A stretch of DNA of 64,000 nucleotides from CAZMRF01 sp964568735 (GTDB lineage Bacteria; Acidobacteriota; Polarisedimenticolia; JACPZX01): the NCBI GenBank assembly GCA_964568735.1, contig CAZMRF010000016.1:1-64000 (forward strand), read 5' to 3'. The number at the start of each line of letters is the position of its first letter. The stretch's first letter is position 1. The notes beneath the pieces were generated by a model. That model was not told the DNA's origin. It saw only the letters and a program-made list of their open reading frames with translations, and ran no database searches. The translations under genes and the position numbers were made by a program. Of this stretch, positions 1 to 7,634 are shown piece after piece.

Positions 1-244
1 CGAAGTCCGCGATCACGCCGTCCTTCATGGGCTTGATGGCCACGATGTTGCCGGGAGTCCTGCCCAGCATCTCCTTGGCCTCCTTGCCGACGGCCACCAC
101 CTTTCCCGTCTTCTGGTTGACGGCCACGATGGAGGGATCGCAGACGACGATGCCCTTGCCCTTCGCGTAGACGAGGGTGTTCGCGGTGCCCAGGTCAATG
201 GCGAGATCGTTGGAGAACACGCTCAGGAGCACACGCCACCCCAT
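1..244 (-). CDS. mreB: Rod-shape protein MreB, N-terminal part (runs off the left edge)
   Basis: The first 81 residues of a bacterial actin are visible. MreB polymerises under the inner membrane in an ATP-dependent way and positions the cell-wall elongation machinery. The phosphate-1 segment AIDLGTANTLVY is intact, followed by the conserved PSIVAVN and NIVAIKPMKDGVIADF stretches typical of MreB. The ATG at 244 gives a start MGWRVLLSVFSNDLAIDLG, close to the usual MreB N terminus. It lies 46 bp after the end of the GAF-GGDEF gene on the same strand, so it may be read from the same transcript; mreC/mreD would be expected to the left. The C-terminal two thirds are outside the window, so completeness cannot be judged. 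Confidence 0.95.
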   Translation of the reverse strand, partial: MGWRVLLSVFSNDLAIDLGTANTLVYAKGKGIVVCDPSIVAVNQKTGKVVAVGKEAKEMLGRTPGNIVAIKPMKDGVIADF

Positions 245-290
245 TCAGGGACCTCTGTGAGGATCGGCTGGCGAGCATCCCATCTCCAGC

Positions 291-1646
291 TCACTCCGCC
301 AGCGCGACGCCATTCTTGTCGGCATCCTTCACCCGGTACATCGCCTTGTCGGCCTTCTGGATCAGCTCCTCCCGGCTCTGCGCGTGGTCCGGGTGGCAGG
401 CCACTCCGAGCGACGCCGTGAGCCGGACCTCGTGCCCCATCGATCTCAGGAAAACGCTCTCCTCGATGTTCCGGCGGATCCTCTCGGCGATGACCGAGGC
501 ACCCTCCGGACCCGTCTGCGGCAGGACGATGGTGTACTCGTCCCCACCATATCTCGACACGATGTCGATCTCCCGGACCGTCCCGCGCACCACCTGGCCC
601 ACCTCGACGAGGGCCCTCGACCCCGCGAGGTGCCCGTGCTGGTCGTTGACGTTCTTGAAGCCGTCCAGGTCGAGGAAGATGACCGAAACCGGGGTCCGGT
701 AGCGCCGCGCCCGCTTCACCTCCCGCTTGAGCGCCATGTTCAGGTAGCGCCCGTTGAAGAGCTGCGTCAGATCGTCGGTGAAGGAGAGCTCCGTCGACCT
801 CTTGTAGAGGATCGCGTTCTCGATCGCCACGGCTCCGGGCTCCACGAGCAGCTTGAGGGTCGCCAGATCCTCCCTGGTGAACCGCCCCCGCCGCTTGTTC
901 ACGAGCTCGGCCACGCCGATGATACGCCCCCTGCTGATGAGGGGCGCGCACAATATGGACCTTGTCTTGAACCCTGTCATCCGGTCGAGGCTCGGGTCGA
1001 ACCTCCCGTCCCGGGAGACTTCGTTGATGATAGCGGGACGCCGGTACCGGACGACCCACCCGGCGATTCCCTGGCCGATCTGGAGCTTGAAGTCCTGGAT
1101 GGCGCTGGTGTGCTCCCCCTTCGACATGGCGAAGGAGAGGCTCTGCTCCTTCTCGTCGACGAGCAGGAGCGACCAGGCCTCCGAGCTGATGAGCGCCTGG
1201 GCCTTGCTCATCACGATCTCCATGACCCGCCTGGGCTCGAGGACGGAGTTCGCGGCCCGCGTGATGTCGGAGAGGATCTTGAGCCGGCGCTCCGCCCCCC
1301 GGCCCGTGACTCCCGCCGCGGCGAGGAGGCGCCTGAGGGTGCCTTCGGCCTCCCCGGGCCTGACCTTCCCGCCGAGATGGGCGACGAACCCCATGGAGGC
1401 CGATCTCCGGCGCTCCACGGGCCCCGAGGCCGTTCCCACCGAGATGGAGGGGAGGATTGCTCCGCGAACCAGCCCCCGGATCCGCCGATCCTCCCGGCGA
1501 CCGGCGGCCAGCCAGACGGCCAGGGCCACCCTGCGCCCCCGGCGGGCCACGCTTCGCTCGGCGAGGTCGAGGGTGAGGGCCCCACGCAGGCTTCCAGCGG
1601 CCCGGGCGCCTCGGGCGTCCACGAGGATGACGGAATGGGAGGCCAT
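291..1646 (-). CDS. GAF-GGDEF diguanylate cyclase
   Basis: A predicted soluble 451-residue cyclase that makes c-di-GMP from two GTP. Residues 1-110 are Arg/Ala-rich without a recognised fold, about 117-275 form a GAF sensor (ILSDITRAANSVLEP start, IGQGIAGWVVR, IIGVAELVNKR), and about 285-445 form GGDEF. The active-site signature is RYGGDEY (Tyr for the last Phe). The inhibitory I-site RxxD (REID) sits exactly five residues upstream, so product inhibition is expected. No membrane segment is seen. The start is ATG 1646; a shorter start at Met86 would remove only the unusual N terminus. It follows the FecR-domain gene by 10 bp and precedes mreB, suggesting one operon. The signal sensed by the GAF domain is unknown. 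Confidence 0.9.
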   Translation of the reverse strand: MASHSVILVDARGARAAGSLRGALTLDLAERSVARRGRRVALAVWLAAGRREDRRIRGLVRGAILPSISVGTASGPVERRRSASMGFVAHLGGKVRPGEAEGTLRRLLAAAGVTGRGAERRLKILSDITRAANSVLEPRRVMEIVMSKAQALISSEAWSLLLVDEKEQSLSFAMSKGEHTSAIQDFKLQIGQGIAGWVVRYRRPAIINEVSRDGRFDPSLDRMTGFKTRSILCAPLISRGRIIGVAELVNKRRGRFTREDLATLKLLVEPGAVAIENAILYKRSTELSFTDDLTQLFNGRYLNMALKREVKRARRYRTPVSVIFLDLDGFKNVNDQHGHLAGSRALVEVGQVVRGTVREIDIVSRYGGDEYTIVLPQTGPEGASVIAERIRRNIEESVFLRSMGHEVRLTASLGVACHPDHAQSREELIQKADKAMYRVKDADKNGVALAE

Positions 1647-1656
1647 CGGGATGGGG

Positions 1657-3123
1657 TCAGTACGTATCGACCGTGACGGTGCGCTCGAGGCGTGTGGAGT
1701 TCCCCGCCACGTCCTGCGCGATGAAGATCAGCTTCACCGTGCCGGCACGGCGGAGCGGGATGACCGACGTGAAGGAGCCGTCGTCATAGACGTCGATCCG
1801 GTTGCCGTCCACCGTGAGGGTGGCTCCCGGCTCGGTCTTTCCCCGCACGATGACCTGGGTCGCGAAGGGCAGGAAGTCCTCGATCGACAGAGGGGGCGGA
1901 TTCCTGTCCCCGATGGGCGAGAGGGTGCCCGCCACCACGCGGAACTTCCTCACCTCGCTCGGGGGCCCCTCCGTGCCGTCGTCGAACAGGGCGGACACCC
2001 GCCAGTAGTAGCTCCCTTCGGTCGCCCGCGCGAAGGTGTCAGAGCTCGAGGAGACCGTCCGGTCCGCGAGCGTTTCCGAGAAGAGGGCCTGCCCGGCCAC
2101 CTGAACGCGGTAGCGCCTGGCCCCCGGGATCTTCTGCCAGGACAGCTCCACGGCGCCCTCGTCGGCATCGCCGAGCTGGATGATCTTGTGGTCGATGGGC
2201 TCTTCGAGCAGCGGCGTGGGAGGGAGGGTCGTCTTCTCCGAAACCCGCGCCTCTCGATCCACCTCCACGCCCTCGCCGGCCTCCAGCGCGACGCCGGCTC
2301 CCCCCTGGGTCGAGGCGACCTTGGTTCGGCCCGAGTGCACGGCCAGCCGCGTCCTGCCCTGCCTGTCGTCGTAGGCGACCTCGAGGTTGGCGCGCTGCTG
2401 GGTCGTTGCCACCGTGTTCGTCGTCGCGATCTCGTGGAAGGAACCCTCGGCCGTGGTGTCCTGCGTCATCGAGGCGATCCGGCCCTCGCGGAGCTGCTCC
2501 CTCACCTGCTGGATACGGGTCGAGGGGTTGTCGTAGAGCTCCTTGATCTCGAGGAGGGAGCCCGGGGTGACCGTGGTGATCGTGCCGTTGAAGTAGATGA
2601 TCTGCGCGGCGGAGCGCGAGCTCGTCTTGATCTGGTCCCCCGCCGAGAGCGGCATGCCCTTCTCGGCCGGGATCCAGACCATCTCGCGCGCCTTCTTGAC
2701 CCGGACGTCGCCTTCGATCTTGTAGAACTGGGCCGCCCGCGCGACCTCACCCTTCAGGAGCGAGAGGAGCCGGCGGGCGCTCATCTGGGACTGCTCGGCC
2801 GACCGGGTGGCATCCTCGAAATTGGAGGCGTCGAAATGTCGCCTCGCCTCCGCGAGGAGCCGCTGGGCCGTCTCCTTCAGCTCGGTCCCCTCCGCCGGCG
2901 TCGCCTGTGAGCTGGCCTGCTCGAGACTCTTCTCGGCCGCCGAGATCGACTCTGCGGCGCGCTTCTTCGGGCTCCCCTCGTAGACGTACTTGTAGTAGAC
3001 CGCTCCGCCGACCGCCCCGGCCGCCAGGACGAGCGTGGCGATGCCGAGCACGATCGATCTATAGGAGACGGTGAACCAATCGAGGAGAATGGCGGGCTTC
3101 CGGTCCGGCTTGTTCAGCGCCAT
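1657..3123 (-). CDS. FecR-domain protein with FN3-like and Ig-like C-terminal domains
   Basis: A 488-residue protein anchored by one N-terminal membrane helix (about residues 24-46, preceded by Lys/Arg), with the rest predicted outside the cytoplasm. A helical, Ala/Glu-rich segment (about 55-125) precedes a FecR-like fold (about 140-270: KAREMVWIPAEKGMPLSAGD, then the SAAQIIYFNGTITTVTPGSL block). A fibronectin-like domain (about 310-395: AVELSWQKIPGARRYRVQV) and a C-terminal Ig-like or glucodextranase-B-like module (about 405-488) follow. FecR domains are known in TonB-linked sigma regulation, but no sigma factor or TonB receptor is adjacent, so here it is more likely a structural or envelope-binding protein. 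It is the first gene of the leftward set ending in mreB. Confidence 0.82.
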   Translation of the reverse strand: MALNKPDRKPAILLDWFTVSYRSIVLGIATLVLAAGAVGGAVYYKYVYEGSPKKRAAESISAAEKSLEQASSQATPAEGTELKETAQRLLAEARRHFDASNFEDATRSAEQSQMSARRLLSLLKGEVARAAQFYKIEGDVRVKKAREMVWIPAEKGMPLSAGDQIKTSSRSAAQIIYFNGTITTVTPGSLLEIKELYDNPSTRIQQVREQLREGRIASMTQDTTAEGSFHEIATTNTVATTQQRANLEVAYDDRQGRTRLAVHSGRTKVASTQGGAGVALEAGEGVEVDREARVSEKTTLPPTPLLEEPIDHKIIQLGDADEGAVELSWQKIPGARRYRVQVAGQALFSETLADRTVSSSSDTFARATEGSYYWRVSALFDDGTEGPPSEVRKFRVVAGTLSPIGDRNPPPLSIEDFLPFATQVIVRGKTEPGATLTVDGNRIDVYDDGSFTSVIPLRRAGTVKLIFIAQDVAGNSTRLERTVTVDTY

Positions 3124-3325
3124 GATCTGCCCGGGTCCGGGAAGAACCTCATCCGGGAATACTCACAGGCGGGGGCCAGGAGGGTGGCAGGGAACGCTCT
3201 CGTAATGTGCGACGGCTGGCTCGGGTTAAGTGCTTTGTTATCAGTTCTTTAGACAGGGCCGGTCGCGACGGGCGCCAATATAACACATCACCTCCGGAGG
3301 CGCCACAAGCCTCCTGCGCTCCTGC

Positions 3326-3354
3326 TTGATGGCCTTGCGGATGCACCGTAGAAT
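3326..3354 (+). promoter_or_regulatory. Sigma70-type promoter for the PpiD-like gene
   Basis: TTGATG (3326-3331) and TAGAAT (3349-3354) are separated by exactly 17 bp. Transcription would start near 3361, only about 17 nt before the ATG at 3378, with GGGAG as ribosome site in between. The 254-bp gap 3124-3377 also has to hold the promoter of the divergent FecR gene. A TATATT box on the minus strand near 3280 is a possible -10 for it, but no convincing -35 was found. Confidence 0.6.
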
Positions 3355-3377
3355 GCTCGCTTCCCCGGGAGACAAAA

Positions 3378-5309
3378 ATGCTTGACATCGTCCGCCGAAG
3401 CAAGGGGTTCACGCGAGTCATTCTCAGTTTCGTTGTCGTCGCGGTGGCCGGCACCTTCGGCGTCGCTCTTTATGGCATCTGGGGAGGCGGGCTCTCCGAC
3501 GCCAAGAAGGGTGCCTCGGACTGGATCGCCGTCGTGGACGGCGAGCGCATCCCCGCCTCGGAGTTCCAGCAGAACCGGGCGGCCCTCGAGCGCGACATTC
3601 GCGAGCGGCTGGGGGATCAGCCCTTCGACGAGGCTACGCTCGGGGCGCTCGTCGACCGGCAGGCGCTCGGGACGATTCTCGGGACTTTCCTGGCCCAGAA
3701 GGAGGCCGACCGCGCGGGGCTCCGCGTCACCTCCGGCGAGGTCTCCGAGGCCATCGTGAAGATCCCGGTCTTCAGCAGGAACGGCCGCTTCATCGGCGTC
3801 AAGGAGTACCGCGACCTCCTGCGCGCCCAGGGCCTCGACATGGCCCACTTCGAGCGGCAGCTCGCGAGGGAGCTGGCCGCAGACAAGGTCCGGCGCGCTC
3901 TCACCAGCCTCGTCCACGTGGATGAGCGCGAGGTCGAGCGGAGGTTCCGCAGCGAGGTCGTGCGCGCCGACGTGAACTACGTCCTCGTCGCCGACGCCGA
4001 CCATGCCGCCAGGTCGGCTCCCGCTGAAGCCGAGCTGCGAGCGTGGTTCGCGGCCCGGACCGCGGACTACATGACCGCAGAGAAGCGGGACACTTCGTTC
4101 GTCCTCTTCGACCGCGAGGCCCGGGCTGCCGCCATCGAGGTCAGCGATGAGGACCTGCGGCAGCGGTACGAAGCGGACAAGGCCACGCGATACACCCACG
4201 GCGAGCAGCGGAGAGCGTCGCACATCCTCTTCCGGCTCGATTCGGGCTCCGCTCCCGACCTGGAGGCGGCCAAGGAGCGCTCCGCGAACGAGGCGCTCGC
4301 CGCCATCCGCGCGGGCCAGGACTTCGCCGAGGCGGCCAGGGCTCGCTCCGAGGATCCGACCACGGCCCCGACGGGCGGCGACCTCGGCTGGTTCGAGAAA
4401 GGCCGGATGGTCAAGGAGTTCGAGGACGCGGCCTTCACGCTGGCGCCCGGCGCCGTGAGCGGGGTGGTCCGGAGCCCCTTCGGCTTCCACATCATCAAGA
4501 CCACCGACAGCCGCCCCCCGGGCACCCGGCCCTACGATGAGGTGCGGGAGGATATCCGGCGGGGCATCGCCGTTCAGCGCGCCCAGGACGAGGTCCGCGC
4601 CGCGGCCGATGCGTTCACCACGCGCCTCGCCTCCCAGGATTCCTCCTTCGAGAGCACGGCCGCAGAGATGGGATTGGCAGTCGAGCACACCGGACCCGTG
4701 GCTCGCGGAGAGCCGGCCGGCAGACTGGGGCGGCTTCCCATGGCCGAGGACGCGATCTTCTCGCTGTCGCAGGGGGGGAACAGCGCCGCCGTGTCAGTCC
4801 CCCAGGGGCTCGCGGCCTTCCATCTCGACACGATCGCCGAGCCGCAGCCGGAGGCCTTCGAGAGCGTGCGCGAGAAAGTCGGGGAGGAATGGAAGACGGC
4901 GCGCGCGAGAGAGCAGGCGAGAGCCGAGGCGGCGAAGATCTCACGCGCCTCGGGGGATCTCCGCTCGCGAACCTCCGGAACGAAGCTCACCGTGGCGAGC
5001 CTCGCCGCGGTGACCCGGAGCCAGCCGATGCCGCCCCTGACCGATGCCGCGAAGGATGCGGCCTTCTCCGCGCCCCCCGGATCTGTGGTCGGCCCCTTCG
5101 ACACCGCCGACGGCCTCGTTCTCCTCGAGGTCACCCGGATGGAGCCCTCGACGCCCGCGGCCGCCGAGGCCGAGCGCGCCACGCTGCGGACGCGGCTCCG
5201 CGAGGAGGAGCAGGAGGAGATGTACCGGGCCATGATGACCCGGCTCGAGCGCAACTCCGAGGTCGAGATCAACTACGCGCTGACCCGGGTGGGCGCCGCC
5301 TCGCAATAA
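3378..5309 (+). CDS. ppiD: PpiD/SurA-like periplasmic peptidyl-prolyl isomerase
   Basis: A 643-residue membrane-anchored foldase. A short cytoplasmic start (MLDIVRRSKGF), one membrane helix (about 14-36), a SurA-N-like helical chaperone region (about 45-260) and one parvulin rotamase domain (about 270-375, with RASHILFRLDSG, GGDLGWFEKG and FGFHIIK) are in the usual PpiD order. A long helical C-terminal half follows. PpiD assists folding and release of exported, especially outer-membrane, proteins at the Sec translocon. Size and layout match PpiD (about 620 residues) better than SurA, which has a cleaved signal and two rotamase domains. The ATG has GGGAG upstream and a good promoter. The TPR gene follows after 85 bp and is probably co-transcribed. 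Confidence 0.88.
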   Translation: MLDIVRRSKGFTRVILSFVVVAVAGTFGVALYGIWGGGLSDAKKGASDWIAVVDGERIPASEFQQNRAALERDIRERLGDQPFDEATLGALVDRQALGTILGTFLAQKEADRAGLRVTSGEVSEAIVKIPVFSRNGRFIGVKEYRDLLRAQGLDMAHFERQLARELAADKVRRALTSLVHVDEREVERRFRSEVVRADVNYVLVADADHAARSAPAEAELRAWFAARTADYMTAEKRDTSFVLFDREARAAAIEVSDEDLRQRYEADKATRYTHGEQRRASHILFRLDSGSAPDLEAAKERSANEALAAIRAGQDFAEAARARSEDPTTAPTGGDLGWFEKGRMVKEFEDAAFTLAPGAVSGVVRSPFGFHIIKTTDSRPPGTRPYDEVREDIRRGIAVQRAQDEVRAAADAFTTRLASQDSSFESTAAEMGLAVEHTGPVARGEPAGRLGRLPMAEDAIFSLSQGGNSAAVSVPQGLAAFHLDTIAEPQPEAFESVREKVGEEWKTARAREQARAEAAKISRASGDLRSRTSGTKLTVASLAAVTRSQPMPPLTDAAKDAAFSAPPGSVVGPFDTADGLVLLEVTRMEPSTPAAAEAERATLRTRLREEEQEEMYRAMMTRLERNSEVEINYALTRVGAASQ

Positions 5310-5394
5310 TCCCGGGCCGCACCCGACCTTCGTACCTGGCGGATCCCCAGGTGGGGGAACATATTCGCGCCACCCCCGTCCGAGGAACCCCCCG

Positions 5395-5922
5395 ATGAAA
5401 CGATCCGCCTCCGAAAGGAGCTTCGCCAGGGGCCTTCGAAGCCTTGAGCGAGGCAACCTCGTCGAAGCACTTGCCTACTTCGAAGCCACTCTGAAGCTCC
5501 AGGAAAAGACGCCTGCCACCGCACTCAGGGCGAGGTACGTCTCCTACTACGGCTACTGCCTCGCCGCAGCCCTGGGCAGGACCAAGGAAGGGCTCGAGTT
5601 GTGCGGGCGCGCGGCGAGCTCCGATCTCTTCTCCCCCGAGATCTACCTGAACCTGGCGCGGGTCCACCTCTTGGTGGATGACAAGAGGAACGCGTGGAGG
5701 GCCCTCGTGCGGGGTCTGAGCCTGGATCCGGGCCACCGTGATATCCGGGGCGAGATGCGAAGGATGGGTTTGCGGCGGCGCCCGGTGCTGACCTTCCTGG
5801 ATCGATCACATCCCCTCAACCGTGCCGCCGGGAAGATTGCCGGCCGGGTGGTAACGCCGGCCGGATCCAAGAGGGGAACTCCGGACAAAAAAAAGAAGAC
5901 AACCTTTTCCTGGTGGAGCTGA
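5395..5922 (+). CDS. Small TPR-repeat protein, 3' end overlapping tRNA-Ala
   Basis: A 175-residue protein with about three tetratricopeptide-like helix pairs (RSLERGNLVEALAYFEATLK; YYGYCLAAALGRTKEGLELC; PEIYLNLARVHLLVDDKRN) and a basic tail ending KKKKTTFSWWS. No signal peptide is seen, so it is probably cytoplasmic. TPR units mediate protein contacts; the partner is unknown. GAGGA lies 9 nt before the ATG. The last four codons (TGG TGG AGC TGA) lie on the antisense of the 3' end of tRNA-Ala, a 12-bp overlap, and the Lys run is encoded by the A-tract that on the other strand is the tRNA terminator. The tail may therefore be constrained by RNA sequence rather than by protein function. Confidence 0.72.
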   Translation: MKRSASERSFARGLRSLERGNLVEALAYFEATLKLQEKTPATALRARYVSYYGYCLAAALGRTKEGLELCGRAASSDLFSPEIYLNLARVHLLVDDKRNAWRALVRGLSLDPGHRDIRGEMRRMGLRRRPVLTFLDRSHPLNRAAGKIAGRVVTPAGSKRGTPDKKKKTTFSWWS

Positions 5923-6008
5923 CGGGATTCGAACCCGTGACCTCCTGACTGCCAGTCAGGCGCGCTCCCATCTGCGCCACAGCCCCGGTACAGGAAACGT
6001 TGTCTTCT
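5887..6008 (-). terminator. Leader-trailer inverted repeat around tRNA-Ala with a terminal U-tract
   Basis: On the minus strand the 5' leader (6008-5993, AGAAGACAACGTTTCC) can pair with the 3' trailer (5910-5894, GGAAAAGGTTGTCTTCT). There are 10 consecutive pairs (5999-6008 with 5894-5903), a small asymmetric internal loop and 5 further pairs. Eight U residues follow at once (A-run 5887-5894 on plus). The whole tRNA thus forms the loop of a long stem ending in a U-tract, a layout that could both terminate transcription and present the precursor for end processing. Confidence 0.6.
5911..5986 (-). tRNA. tRNA-Ala (anticodon GGC)
   Basis: A 76-nt cloverleaf on minus. The acceptor GGGGCTG pairs with CAGCTCC, followed by A and an encoded CCA. 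The anticodon arm is CCTGA-CTGGCAG-TCAGG with GGC at 34-36, reading GCC (and GCU by wobble) alanine codons. The T-arm contains GGTTCGAATCC. It lies 108 nt downstream of the tiny Lys/Arg-rich ORF and is probably transcribed from the strong leftward promoter at 6370-6399 or from a closer one. Its 3' end overlaps the end of the TPR gene on the other strand. Confidence 0.97.
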
Positions 6009-6093
6009 AGGTCTTCAGGCTGGTGTAACCTTCTCCGGAGAAGGTCGCCGCGCTCATCGCGCAGCGTCGAGCTTGTCGACGCCTACCGACGAA

Positions 6094-6159
6094 CTACCGG
6101 CGGCGCTTGGTAGCGGTCTTCTTGGCCTTCTTAGCGGCCTTCTTTCTCTTTTTTGCCAC
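6094..6159 (-). CDS. Tiny Lys/Arg/Ala-rich ORF (21 residues), histone-tail-like
   Basis: A GTG at 6159 opens a 21-codon frame, (M)AKKRKKAAKKAKKTATKRRR, ending at TAG 6094-6096. GGAGGAG lies 8 nt before the GTG, an excellent ribosome site for a frame too short for usual calling. The product has 13 Lys/Arg residues and no acidic residue, like the AK-rich tails of bacterial histone-H1-like nucleoid proteins. RNA or DNA binding is therefore likely if it is made. It sits about 200 nt downstream of a TTGACA/TATATT promoter and just upstream of tRNA-Ala. It could alternatively be a leader ORF. Translation is inferred from the ribosome site and composition only. Confidence 0.55.
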   Translation of the reverse strand: MAKKRKKAAKKAKKTATKRRR

Positions 6160-6224
6160 TCTGGGTACTCCTCCATAGGTTGCGGGGGCGGCTCATCTCC
6201 TCACGAGCCAGCCTTCCAACCAAC

Positions 6225-6250
6225 GACGGGGTTGCGGCCGCAATCCCGTC
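6225..6250. repeat. 26-bp near-perfect palindrome in the leader of the tiny basic ORF
   Basis: The half-site GACGGGGTTGCGG is followed directly by CCGCAATCCCGTC, so 12 of 13 positions are complementary and the last is a G-T pair. It lies between the leftward promoter (6370-6399) and the 21-residue ORF. It could be an RNA hairpin in that leader or a dimeric operator. Apart from it and the promoter, 6160-6392 holds nothing else recognised. Confidence 0.5.
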
Positions 6251-6369
6251 AGCCAATGAAACCGTACGTGCTCACGACCTCGGTGGCTTCGCCTTGAGAC
6301 CCATGCATCGCATGTCAAACAACCATGACGGACTCGAGGTCGCGTATCAATGATAGCGACACGAGCGTC

Positions 6370-6399
6370 AATATACTGCAACGCGTGAAAACATGTCAA
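6370..6399 (-). promoter_or_regulatory. Strong leftward sigma70-type promoter
   Basis: On the minus strand TTGACA (6399-6394) and TATATT (6375-6370) are separated by 18 bp, giving a start near 6363. It reads toward the tiny basic ORF and tRNA-Ala. The -35 box overlaps the likely start codon of the divergent PAP2 gene (6393). A plus-strand TATACT at 6372-6377 lies in the same segment, so the two directions may compete for polymerase. Confidence 0.65.
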
Positions 6400-7367
6400 C
6401 GATTCTTTTGAGATCTTTCCTGCCGAGAGGGGTGTGCCGCCTCCTGCCGCTCGCCACGATCATCTGCGCGCTCACCGCCCATGCGACGGCGCACGCCGGG
6501 CTTCAGGAACTTCGCGACGATGACGCGCAACGAAGCGATGACGCACCGGGACCTCTCGCCCGATTCCTTGCGGAGCACGGCGCGCACCTCCTGCTCGCCG
6601 TGGGGACGGACTACGCCGCCAAGATCTACAGCGACTCCGTCGGTCCCTCCAGGGATCCGCTCCTCTTCTCGTCGGCCGGCGTCATCGACACATGGGTCCG
6701 CGACGAGGTCGCAGGCCCTTCCAGGGAGCGGGGGTTCATCGAGCAGGACGGGCTGGAAGCGCTCAAGCTCGCGGTTCCGCTCGCCCTCGCCGGAATCAAC
6801 ATCGGGAACGGCGAGGCCATGGCGAGAGACCTCGTCGGGTATGCGGAGCTGTATTTCATGAAGCGGGCCATCGTCCGTTTCGCCAAGGACGTCATCGGGC
6901 GGGAGCGCCCGCCCCTGGAGTTCGCCTCCGAGGATGGCCTCGGACCCAAGAAGACCGCCTCGCTCGACGCCCGAGACGGCAACCACCAGTCCTTCCCTTC
7001 CGGGCATGCGAGCGGCTCATTCGCCTGGGCGGGCTACCTGGAGCGCGCGATTGCCCGCAAGGTGGGCATGCGGGCCCCGGCACGCGCCGCTTCCTTCACG
7101 ACGCTCTACGGGCTGGCGGGATACATCTCGTGGTCGCGTCTCCGCCGGGACAAGCACTTCTTCTCCGATGTGGTGGCCGGCGCGGCGACGGGGATCGGAG
7201 TGAGCCGCTACTACTACCGGCTGAACCATCCGGACGAGTACCCGCCCGCGAGCGATGTCCGTTCCGGGGCGAGCAGGTTCAAGCTGATGCCTCCGATGCC
7301 GGTCCCGGGCGGCATGATCCTGATGCTGGAAGTGCGGCTCGGCCATGCCCGCCCGTCCCCGCAATGA
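6393..7367 (+). CDS. PAP2-family membrane-associated phosphatase
   Basis: A 324-residue protein with an N-terminal signal or anchor segment (about 12-35) and the three signature motifs of type-2 phosphatidic acid phosphatases in order. These are KDVIGRERP (about 165, KX6RP), PSGH within FPSGHASGSFAW (about 203) and SRLRRDKHFFSDVVAG (about 246, SRX5HX3D). Such enzymes dephosphorylate lipid phosphates such as phosphatidate or undecaprenyl pyrophosphate on the outer side of the membrane, or haloperoxidase-type substrates; the true substrate cannot be read. Fewer clear membrane helices are present than in PgpB, so it may be a periplasmic, signal-peptide type. The ATG has no strong ribosome site, and a GTG at 6432 is an alternative. 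It ends 160 bp before tRNA-Sec. Confidence 0.83.
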   Translation: MSTILLRSFLPRGVCRLLPLATIICALTAHATAHAGLQELRDDDAQRSDDAPGPLARFLAEHGAHLLLAVGTDYAAKIYSDSVGPSRDPLLFSSAGVIDTWVRDEVAGPSRERGFIEQDGLEALKLAVPLALAGINIGNGEAMARDLVGYAELYFMKRAIVRFAKDVIGRERPPLEFASEDGLGPKKTASLDARDGNHQSFPSGHASGSFAWAGYLERAIARKVGMRAPARAASFTTLYGLAGYISWSRLRRDKHFFSDVVAGAATGIGVSRYYYRLNHPDEYPPASDVRSGASRFKLMPPMPVPGGMILMLEVRLGHARPSPQ

Positions 7368-7482
7368 GCGAGACGGCGATCCCGGCTGCACCCTGCACTC
7401 GGTGCCCGCGCGATCGGCGCACCGCAGTCCCCGGCGTGCCGAAGGGCGCCCACCTGGATGGGATGCCGGTGCGGGCTGTGCT

Positions 7483-7511
7483 TTGACCGGGTGATGGCAG
7501 GCTGGTACGAT
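7483..7511 (+). promoter_or_regulatory. Promoter of tRNA-Sec
   Basis: TTGACC (7483-7488) and TACGAT (7506-7511) are 17 bp apart. Transcription would start about 7518, 11 nt before the mature 5' end of tRNA-Sec at 7529. This gives selC its own promoter rather than dependence on the upstream PAP2 gene. Confidence 0.65.
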
Positions 7512-7528
7512 CGGGCCCTCAACCCAGG

Positions 7529-7626
7529 GGAAGCGAATCGGGGCTGGTGTCTCGCACGGACTTCAAATCCGTCGGCGGTCCGCGGAAGCGGGTCGCGGTG
7601 GGTTCGATTCCCACGCGCTTCCGCCA
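7529..7626 (+). tRNA. selC: tRNA-Sec (anticodon UCA)
   Basis: A 98-nt selenocysteine tRNA. The extended acceptor GGAAGCG(A) pairs with (G)CGCTTCC, followed by GCCA. The anticodon arm is ACGGA-CTTCAAA-TCCGT with UCA reading UGA. A long variable arm folds as TCCGC-GGAA-GCGGG plus GCG/CGC, and the T-arm is GTGGG-TTCGATT-CCCAC. The long variable arm, the UCA anticodon and the unusually long acceptor are diagnostic. It is charged with serine, converted to selenocysteine and delivered by SelB to UGA codons followed by a SECIS; selA/selB/selD are not in this window. One client, a SelW-type protein, is at 45898-46140. A second copy of the 3' end lies at 10791-10812. Confidence 0.96.
7603..7624 (+). 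repeat. Left copy of the duplicated tRNA-Sec 3' end (attachment-like repeat)
   Basis: Positions 7603-7624, within the T-arm and acceptor of tRNA-Sec, recur at 10791-10812 with 21 of 22 bases identical (one G to A change in TTCGATTCCC). Duplication of a tRNA 3' end in direct orientation is the classic footprint of site-specific integration into a tRNA gene, and selC is a known integration hot spot in enterobacteria. No integrase is present between the copies. Confidence 0.6.
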
Positions 7627-7634
7627 AACACGCA

